From assembly GCA_020631735.1 (NCBI GenBank), contig CM036179.1, positions 20,947,063-21,011,062 on the forward strand: a stretch of DNA of 64,000 nt, in the 5' to 3' direction. The position numbers were made by a program, and so were the translations under genes. Of the stretch, positions 55,212 through 64,000 are shown in pieces. Each line of letters starts with the position of its first letter. The first letter of the stretch is position 1. Source of the DNA: Saccharum officinarum. Lineage: Eukaryota; Streptophyta; Magnoliopsida; Poales; Poaceae. The notes beneath the pieces are model-generated. The model worked only from the letters and a program-made list of their open reading frames with translations, was not told the origin of the DNA and ran no database searches.

Positions 55212-58050
55212 TGTCACACCCGGTTTTCTAAAGAACAAAACCAGGCTAATCATATGTGTGCCCAGGAAGTCCACACATATGCCAGAATGAAAAAGTATCA
55301 GAAACAATGTTATTATATAACTATACATAGCTATATTAACACTTACATCAGAGTATCGCGGAACGGTGACTAAACTTCGGGCTCCATTCTTCTCAGGGAC
55401 GGCTGACTGGGGGTAACATATGCCTAGCACTTCTACTAGTCTTCTGGAAACTCCACTACACCTTTGTCCTTTTTCTGAGTAGCATCTTACTACACACTGG
55501 AGTGTTGGAGAAATAGCAAGAGTGAGTCCATGTCGAACTCAACAAGTATAACACAGGGTTCATGAGGCTCAAAAAGGCTAGACACTGTTTGACTGCGTTT
55601 AGCTTTTAATCATCATATAATTAGCAATTGAGTAGCATCAAGGTATTCCAATTCCCATTAATGAATCAATGATCAATTGTAATAAGGATATTAAATAGCA
55701 TTAACATGAGCATAATAATAATCAACAATAATTAAGCATGATATAACAATGGTGATCAACTATTCTGTAAGAATCCCCAAGGCCGCTCGTATCCGTGAGC
55801 ACGGCTAGTATACCAGTTTTTAAACTCTGCGCAGAGGTGTACACTTTCACTGTGAGTCATGATTTCCAAATACATGGGTTTGCAAGGCCCAAAACATCAG
55901 AGACCATATAAAGCCATTCAAAAGTTCGTCTAACAAGTTAGGGCCATTAGATTCACTCGGCAGGCAGATGTAGAACCCCCCTTCCCTGTGGCACAACAAC
56001 CGCAGCCTATACACACTAGGCCAGGGGCTCGCACTACACCCAACGTGGCAAGCCATTCTTACGCCATTTAAGGTAACCTCTAACAAGCTAGAAAAGGTCT
56101 CTTGAACAACTAGAGCCAGAGCCATATAGCCCTCACAGCTGTACTGTATGTCCCGGTTATCACTTACAGGTAAGTCCTTACGGAGAGAAACCAGAGCAAC
56201 AATATAACCCCTTGCTCTAGCCCCCTTTCAACAGTAATAAAATCATCTTAATGGTTGATTTCATAATCCATTAGTCAAATTACAAGATCATTGTTCATAA
56301 TTAAGCGCTAGCAGTAGCTACCCAAATGCACAACCCATAGGCGACAAGGAAACAAGATATCAATAGCTAAGTTATAATCTCTATGGTTGCCAAGGAAGAC
56401 ACATGCATATGTATGATAATTTCAGTGAATAGGTAACAAGGATGGTCCCATGTTATACTTGCCTTAATCAAAGCTTTCCTGATGATACTGCTGGTCTGGC
56501 TCAAAATAATACTCCTGATCGTCAAGAAATTGCTCACTGTCTATACTCGATCATCAATCAACAACACACATGCATCCAATCAAACATACACGAAGCAAAC
56601 AAAGAGATACAATTAGAACAGTACACCAACAATAACAAAACAGTAAAAAAAGTTTATAAAACTCTTCTACACGTTACTACGATCACACAGACGCAAAGAT
56701 CACCAACTTCGGAGTTAAAACGTATAAGTTATGAATTTTCTAAGATTTTCTATAGATAAATAAATACTTAATTATAAACTCGAAAATAAATTATCAAAAC
56801 TAACTGTACAACTACACTAACATGTAGAGTTCACAAATACGAACCTAACGCAACTTGAACGGATCAAATCGGAGTTAAAACGAAGTTTTTATGACCAAAA
56901 CAGTTCTAGTGGCAAAACTGTAATTTCCTGAAAACGTATTTTTGAATAAACCGGAAAAGAATACGCTTTCAAAACGCGAAAACGTATTTCCAGCTTTACG
57001 CTTTGGATGGCGGGTTAATTATTAACAAATCCAGGGGCTCTTTAAGAAGTTTACCCCGCGAAGGGGTATCTTTTAATCTCGGCCGTAGATTTAAAATCGA
57101 ACGGTTGACATCGCTCCCAGCTTCACAGAGAGGGGGCTCGGCTTTCTTCTTCGACTCCGGCCGGCGGCCACCATGGCTGACCGTCGAAGTTCGCCGGAAA
57201 ACTTCGGTTTTCCCGTTCCCGACCACCATTCTCTTTGCAACCAACACCAACCGAATGAGAAACTCAATGTTAACCCATCTATGCGGTATAAGCAAGCTAC
57301 GATAGATTGAAAATGGAATGCGACGTGGGGAGGGCGGCGGCGCCATTACCGGCTCACCGGTGACCTTCAAAAACATGATTCAAAGCATCTCCACCCAAAA
57401 GAAAAGCACGGGAAGGTAGAGAAGGAGATTTCGAACTCACCAACGCGAAGAACACGGCCTCAAACCCACCCGCGAGCTCCGCCGACAATCAACCGATGTC
57501 TCCAACTTTCCCAATCCCTATTGCTCGGTTTCACGTGAATAGGCTAGGGTTTTAGATGGAAAACAGAAAGAGGAGAACCCCGACTACCCTTTTGTAGCTT
57601 CACCTCATCGATTTCGGGTAGGATACAAAGATACGCGATTTGATTCGGTTGAGGCATAGCTCGTGTCCATCCCGGTTACGACCGGAGGAAGAGGACATGG
57701 CTGCCACCTGGGACCCACCCGTCAGCGACTGAAGAAAGGGAGAGGCGTGCGGCTATGGCTTCCTAGGCCGGCCCACCGGCGCAGAAGAGAGCGGCAGCGG
57801 CTCGACCTGTGTTCGCGGCCCAGAGCGGGAAGGGAAAGGAATAGGCCGGCCGGCTGTACAGCAGATAGATTTTTTTTTCAAAACCCTTTTCAAAGAGAAA
57901 TTCAAATCCGATTCAAATAAAATAAATTCCACGTCACAAAATAAAATAAATGCAACAGCATGAATGCAACACCAAAAATTCTTTTTAAAATTTTAATTCC
58001 CTTTTTCTAAATTATTTAAAATTTATTACTCCTAAAGTTTGGGTGTTACA
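55212..58050 (-). repeat. 5' LTR of the minus-strand element
   Basis: Minus strand starts TGTAACACCC and ends GGGTGTGACA. GC-rich part at 57000-57870 has no recognisable coding. Confidence 0.85.
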
Positions 58051-58055
58051 AAAGC

Positions 58056-61000
58056 CGGAGAAAGGCATTGGGTGCTTGATAGTGGGTGCACTTAACATAT
58101 GACCGGGGATTCTTGTATGTTCAAATCAATTGATACAAGTCAAAATGGTGGTTTTGATGCTATCACTTTCGGCAACAACAAGAAAGGCAAGGTCAAGGGG
58201 CTTGGTAAAATTGCTATCTTAAATGACATGAGCATATCTAATGTGTTGCTAGTTGAGAGCTTGGATTTCAATCTTTTATCAGTGGCACAACTTTGTGATC
58301 TTGGCTTCAAGTGCATATTTGGTAGTGATGATGTTGAAGTCATAAGTGTTGATGGATCAAATTTGATATTCAAAGGATTTAGACATGGTAGCTTATACTT
58401 GGTTGACTTCAATGATAGTGAGACATAATTGACATCATGTTTGCTTAGCAAATCTAGTATGAGATGGTTATAGCATATAAGGCTTGGTCATGTTGTAATA
58501 AAACAATTGAACAAACTTTTGAGGCATGACTTAGTTAGAGGATTGAAGGATGTCACCTTTAAGAAGGATAAACCTTGTAGTGCTTGTCAAGCCGGCAAAC
58601 AAGTTGGAAATGCACATCCTAGTAAGAGTGAAATGAGCACATCAAAGGCATTTGAGTTATTGCACATGGACTTATTTGGGCCAACAACATACACTAGCAT
58701 TGGTGACAACAAATATGGTTTTGTGATTGTTGATGACTACACTAGATATACTTGGGTGTTCTTTCTCTTTGACAAGAGTGATGTTTATGATCTATTCAAG
58801 TCTTTTATCAAGAGAGTGTAAAATGAGTTTGAGACAATTATCAAGAAGATTAGAAGTGACAATGGTAGTGAGTTCAAAAACACAAGAATTAAAGATTTGT
58901 GTGATGATCTTGGTATTGGACATCAATTCTCGCCAACATACACTCCTCAATCCAATGGTGTAGTTGAAAGGAAAAATAGAATATTGATTGACATGGCTAG
59001 ATCAATGCTTAGTGAATACAATGTGAGTCATTCATTTTGGAGTGAAGCCATCAACATGGCTTACTATTGTAGCAACTGTCTCTATTGCTATGGGAAGCTT
59101 GGGAAGACACTATATGAGCTATTAAATGGAAGAAAGCCCAACATTACATACTTTAGAGTGTTTGGTTGCAAATGCTATATTCTCAAGAAAGGCACTAGAT
59201 TGAGCAAGTTTGAAAATAAATATGATGAAGGATTCTTACTTGGTTATTCTACCACAAGCAAGGCATATAGAGTGTGGAATCTCACAAATGGCACCTTGGA
59301 AGAAGTTCATGATGTTGAATTTGATGAAACCCAAGGATCTCAAAATGAAGCTCAAAATCTTGATGATGTGAGAGGAGATCAATTATCAAATGCAATGAAG
59401 AACATGGACATTGGTGATGTTAGGCCAAGGCAAGTTGATGATGATGATATTCATGTGACCAACCAAAGTGTGCAAATTGATACAAATCAAGCAAGCTCTA
59501 GTGGTTCTCATGATAAAGCTCAAGTTCAAGGTCAAACAAGTGGAAGCAAACAACTCCCAATACTCCAACCTACTAGTATTGCAAGAGATCATCCATTGGA
59601 CCAAATCATTGGTGGAATTCAAAGTGGTGTTCAAACTAGATCAAGGCTAGCATCCTTTTGTGAGCATTACTCATTTGTGTCACTTGAAGAACCTAAGAAA
59701 TTAGAAGATGCTTTGAAGGATTCCGATTGGGTAAATGCCATGCATGAAGAACTAAACAACTTTGCTAGAAATGAAGTTTGGAAACTTGTTAAGAGGCCAA
59801 AGAACTACAATGTGATTGGTACTAAGTGGGTCTTTAGAAACAAGCAAGATCAAGATGGCATGATTGTGAGGAACAAAGCAAGATTAGTAGCACAAGGATA
59901 CACTCAAGTTGAGGGTCTTGACTTTAGAGAGACATATGCACCCATTGCAAGATTGGAGGCTATTAGAATCTTATTAGCATATGCTTGTGCACACAACATT
60001 AAGCTCTATCAAATGGATGTCAAGAGTGCATTTCTCAATGGCTACATCAACGAAGAAGTTTATGTTGAGCAACCTCCCGGCTTTGGAGATGACAATAAGG
60101 CCGACCATGTTTTCAAGCTAAAGAAGGCATTGTATGGTTTGAAGCAAGCACCTAGAGCATGGTATGAGAGATTGAGAGACTTTCTTCTCTCTAAAGGGTT
60201 TAAGATGGGAAAGGTTGACACCACTCTCTTCACCAAGAAGCTTGGAAATAACTTGTTTGTGTTACAAATATATGTTGATGATATTATTTTTGGATCAACA
60301 AATCAAGACTTTTGTGAATAGTTTGGAAAAATAATGGCAAATGAGTTTGAGATGTCCATGATTGGAGAGCTTAGTTACTTCCTTGGACTTCAAATCAAGC
60401 AAATGAAGAATGACACTTTTGTAAGTCAAGGCAAGTACATCAAGGATATGATCAAGAAGTTTGGATTGTAAGATGCTAAGCAAATAAGTACACCAATGGG
60501 CACAAATGATCAATTGAGTGTTGATGCTAGTGGCAACATGGTAGATCAAAAGCAATACCGGTCTATGATTGGAAGTTTGCTCTATGTCACCGCTTCTAGG
60601 CCGGATGTAATGTTTAGTGTCTGCAAGTGTGCAAGATATCAAGCTTCACCTAGAGAAAGTCACTTGAAAGCAACCAAGAGGATATTGAGATATCTTAAGG
60701 GCACTCTTGATGTTGGATTATGGTTTCCAAAGGGTCTAATTTTGAGTTGATTGGATATTCGGACTCTGATAATGGTGGATGCAAGATTGATAGAATGAGC
60801 ACAAGTGACACTTATCAATTGCTTGGAAGGTCTCTTGTTTCATGGTCATCAAAGAAACAAAATAGTGTTGCACTATCTACCGCCGAGGCCGAATACATTA
60901 GTGCCGATAGTTGTTGTGCACAATTGCTTTGGATGAAAGCAACCTTGAATGACTTTGGAATCAAATTCAAGAATGTGCCATTATTTTGTGACAATGAAAG

Positions 61001-61223
61001 TGCTATCAAGATGACTCAAAATACGGTTCAACATTCAAGAACCAAGCACATTGACATAAGACATCACTTCATAAGAGACCATCAACAAAAAGGTGATATT
61101 AGCATTGAGAGCATTGGCACCGAAGATCAACTAGCCGACATATTCACAAAGCCACTTGATGAAAAGAGATTTTACAAGTTAAAGAATGAATTGAACATAC
61201 TTGACTTCTCCAACTTGAAATGA
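58056..61223 (+). pseudogene. SIRE-type pol: protease end, integrase, RT, RNase H
   Basis: Starts just after the nested insert with the protease motif LDSGC. Integrase follows: HIRLGH and CSACQAGK (zinc part), MDLFGP, SDNGSEF and GVVERKNR (D-D-E residues). The RT has [21 protein letters not shown], then [11 protein letters not shown] (catalytic DD near 60277). RNase H has LSTAEAEYIS and DNESAIKMTQN and ends DIFTKPLDEKRF. In-frame stops are at 58093, 58426, 58471, 58819, 60319 and 60469. A one-base loss near 60740 moves homology from frame 1 to frame 3. The region between integrase and RT (about 59330-59600) is the usual variable linker. No env-like ORF follows. Confidence 0.9.
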
Positions 61224-62246
61224 GTGCACCCCACATTCTTATATGACATGCCTCTCCTCCAACATAGCAAGGTAAAGTTGTTTGGCATATCATTTATACT
61301 TTGCTAAGGACATGGTTAGAATATATAGACATATTTGCATGATAATTAGGCTCATTCATGAAAATCAAATGATTTTGATGTATGTATGGTACCACTATTG
61401 CTTCTATGTTTGTTTGATCTAGTGGTAGCATATGACATGTTTATGGGCTTGCAAACCTAGTGTTGAATCTAGAAAATGAGCTCATAATGTGTAATTCAAC
61501 ATGCTCAAGATAACCCTTATACTTTATGAGGTGTGAAGAAGCTTGTGCTCGGATCAAACCAAATTACATATTCTAGGCAAGTGATCTAGATTGAACCATA
61601 ATTTAGACTCCCTCATATTGATTGACTTATCTCTCACTAAAATTGGCACCTTTTTGGTGATTGTTGACAAAGGGGAGAGAAAAGTCACAAAGCTAAAAAG
61701 TTAAGTTGCAAAGGGGGAGAGAATGACATTGGAAAGGGATCAATTAAAATTGAGCACACAAGTAGGGGGAGCAAGCTCATGAATTATTTGTTGCATTTGT
61801 ATGTACATTAACATGATGAATTGTTGCATTGCAAAGCTTAAATTCATATTCATGATTGTATGGTGTTTGCTAGAAATAGAACTTGAATGATGATTTGTTG
61901 AGAGTAGCTTTACAAGTGGTTTCTAGACACCTTTGCTTATAATGTTGATCTCACGGGGTACTTTCGTGTTTGTTATCTTTACAAGTGATGTCTAGCTACA
62001 TTGATGCTAAGGATGGTATATAAAGGCAACTCCGATTGGTATCACGCTTCAAAGGTCCATTCTATATACATTAGCATCAATTTGATAGTAGTAACTCTCC
62101 CAAAATTTAAATCCATACATATGTGCACAATTGAACCAAACTCATGGAAGCACATATGTAGGGGGAGCTAATACTATCGAAATTGAAAATTGATTTCATT
62201 TCATATCTTTGTGATGGTTGTCATCAATTACCAAAAAGGGGGAGAT
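61224..62246 (+). other. SIRE-type 3' untranslated region and polypurine tract
   Basis: No ORF. Three GGGGGAG-type purine tracts occur (about 61708, 61765 and 62161). The last, AAAAAGGGGGAGA (62233-62245), precedes the 3' LTR and is the likely plus-strand primer. Confidence 0.7.
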
Positions 62247-63575
62247 TGAAAGCCCAACTTTGGTTTTGGTAATTAATGACACCAAGTTGCTAATGCCATG
62301 TGTTAAGTGTTTTGAGTTAGGCATAAGCAACACATGTGATGAAGGTGTATGTGGCAAGGAGTGGTGGCCACAAGATCACAAAGAGATGGTGCATGGGCAT
62401 GAAATGATGATCATGGTGGAGATGCACATAAAATAAAGGACATGATGATCAAGTGGAGGAGAAGGATCTAAGAGCGCAAGGCAAAGGTATAGCCATAGGG
62501 TTTTCCTTTTACCGGTCTAAGATGAGTAGAGAAGTGATTGACCGGGTTTAGGATATATAGCCAGCTATCAAGAGGGGCAATCACGGTTAGCTCAGGAATC
62601 AAGTGCCACTAGATCAATGTCTTGAGCATATGCATTAGGATCCAGTAGAGAGCTAACATAACGCCTTCAAAATATTTGTGAAATGCTAACACACATGCAC
62701 ATGGTGGTGTACACTTGGTGGTGTGTAGCACATTTGTGAAGGCGGTGGAGTTTAAGCGGTAGAGAGGGGTTTGTGAAGGCGGGGAAGTGAAATGCCTATT
62801 TTCTACTGCGCTAGAAGTCAGAAAAGAAAACGGAGGCGAACGACGGTCACTGTGGTGATCGGACGCTGCACCGGACACGGTCGCGGTTTGACCGGACGCG
62901 TCCGGTCAGTTCTCAGCAGTTGTCAGGCGCGCGAGTGTTAGGGTTTCTAACCAGCGCGTCCGGTCCCTCACGGAACCAGAGCATCCGGTTAGGCACCCAG
63001 AGGGGCAGAACTGGTCATAGATCCGACCGGACGCGCGACGCGTACGGTCACGTGCGATCGGACATGTTCGGTCGTGGTGGGAGCTTAATGGACTCCGACC
63101 GGACGCCAGGTGCAGCACGTCCGGTCAAACGCTAGAGCGCGTCCGGTCACAGCAACGGTAACTTCTGACGCGCACTGTTCACGCTTGTCCTGTAGTGACC
63201 GGACGCGTTCAGTCACCCTGACCGGTGCGTCCAGTCAGCACGTTTTGAACTATGTCGTCCGGTAACGGCTAGCTGCGTACCCCTTCGCTATAAATAGAAG
63301 ATGTCCGGGGTTTGAGGGTAACTTTTGCACATTTTGAGACCTAGAGACATCCTTTGAGCTAGAGAACAACCCCTCCACTCATCTCTTTGCTTAGTTGCAC
63401 ATCTTGAGTGAGATTGAGTGAGATTCAAGTGCATTGCTTGAGAGTTGCATTCTAAAGGCACTTGATCTTCGAGTTGATACGAATTTCTTGTTGCTCTTCC
63501 GTATTTCCCGACACGGTAGACGGCTTGGAGCAGCGGAGGTGATTGAGCTCACAATTGAAGATTGTTGGAGCCCTC
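62247..63575 (+). repeat. 3' LTR of the SIRE-type element, interrupted
   Basis: TGAAAGCCCAACTTTGG start, CGGACGCG cluster at 62850-63250, TATAAATAG at 63289-63297. It runs to 63575, where another LTR begins. Confidence 0.85.
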
Positions 63576-63990
63576 TGAAAGTCCTATGTTTGGTGTTGGT
63601 AATTAGTGACAATGCCTAAGTACTAATCCTATACCTAAGTTGTATGTAGCATATGAGGATTAATACATTCCAAGGTTGGTGGCAAGATGGACATGGTGAT
63701 CATGATGGCCACACTTGGATTTGGACGCAACCCTACGTGATCAAGGTGAAGGTATATGCTTAAGGGTTATGTTTTAGTAACCAAGACACCTAGTGGGTGT
63801 GGTTACATTATAGGATAGATAGCCGTACTATAAAGAGGGGAATAACACGGCTATTGAACTCCTAAGTGCCTCTAAGTGTGCATTTCATAATCATATGCAT
63901 TTGGATAGAACTAATATCGCCTCTAAAAATGATTGTGAAAATGCTAACATACTCACACTTGACGAGATCACTTGGTGGTGTTAGCACGTT
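63576..63990 (+). mobile_element. Start of another SIRE-related LTR
   Basis: TGAAAGTCCTATGTTTGG, then GGTAATTAGTGACAATGCC, parallels the LTR starts at 49237 and 62247 but is clearly diverged. It continues past the window end. Confidence 0.65.
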
Positions 63991-64000
63991 NNNNNNNNNN
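63991..64000. other. Ns at window end
   Basis: Unknown bases. Confidence 1.

Larger units (their letters stand above)
52077..58050 (-). mobile_element. Minus-strand LTR retrotransposon, non-coding, nested in the SIRE-type element
   Basis: The whole insert is flanked by AAAGC (52072-52076 and 58051-58055). It starts TGTCACACCC and ends GGGTGTTACA, inverted LTR ends. The PBS complement lies at 55197-55208, which fixes the orientation. The 5' LTR (minus) is 58050-55212, 2839 bp. The 3' LTR keeps only its last 1153 bp (53229-52077). The 2-kb interior has one recognisable coding scrap and no pol. Confidence 0.9.
49237..63575 (+). mobile_element. SIRE/Maximus-type Ty1-copia retrotransposon, decayed and interrupted
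   Basis: 5' LTR from 49237 (TGAAAGCCCAA) and 3' LTR from 62247 share the same start. Between them lie gag with two CCHC knuckles and pol in the copia order (integrase before RT). Insertion into the chromovirus LTR follows CCCCG at 49232-49236; the matching right duplication is outside the window. The first LTR joins directly to mid-gag at about 50548, so the PBS and gag start are deleted. A minus-strand LTR element (52077-58050) splits the gag-pol region. Confidence 0.9.

Overview
The window is nuclear DNA of a grass. The evidence is TG...CA LTR retrotransposons primed by initiator tRNA-Met, Stowaway- and Tourist-type MITEs, hAT elements, tRNA-derived SINEs, and GC-rich monocot-style genes. 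A sorghum/sugarcane/Miscanthus-type genome fits best, but that is inference. Most of the 64 kb is transposable elements in several insertion layers. Three host loci look functional or nearly so. They are the 3' end of a small heat-shock protein (1-108), a complete EIN3-binding F-box gene (EBF type, 29902-31997, +) and a WVD2-like/TPX2-domain microtubule gene (about 35231-38915, -) whose 5' end is lost in a transposon and a sequence gap.

1-8.1 kb: the HSP end with a SINE in its 3' flank, a broken LINE, a MITE, and an O-methyltransferase pseudogene. The pseudogene abuts a hAT element, with an ankyrin-like fragment on the other side. 8.2-16.6 kb: a complete but decayed Ty1-copia element (target duplication GGTTC) holding a solo LTR in the opposite orientation (target duplication CTCGG). 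16.6-29.3 kb: no intact gene. It holds MITEs, a ClpB/Hsp100 exon fragment, short exact tandem duplications and a 1.07-kb foldback element ending about 600 bp before the EBF start codon. 29.3-38.9 kb: the gene-rich part, with SINEs and a hAT element inside WVD2-like introns.

39-64 kb: a nested stack. The oldest layer is a Ty3-gypsy chromovirus (PBS at 39791, chromodomain-like end at 46.3 kb). Its 3' LTR is cut by a SIRE/Maximus-type Ty1-copia element (from 49237). That element's gag-pol is cut by a second, minus-strand LTR element (52077-58050, target duplication AAAGC). Another LTR begins at 63576 inside the copia 3' LTR.

The most unusual observation is in the chromovirus. Upstream of gag, just behind the PBS, one frame matches the histone H3 N-terminal tail (16 of 19 residues of H3 2-20, including K4, R8, K9 and S10). 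It is followed, after a frame change, by an open frame with a coiled coil and a strongly acidic C-terminus. The same element ends in a chromodomain-like module, the kind of domain that can bind methylated H3 tails, which suggests a histone-mimic function. The copy is dead: its stops are almost all TAG at places where C-to-T change would explain them.
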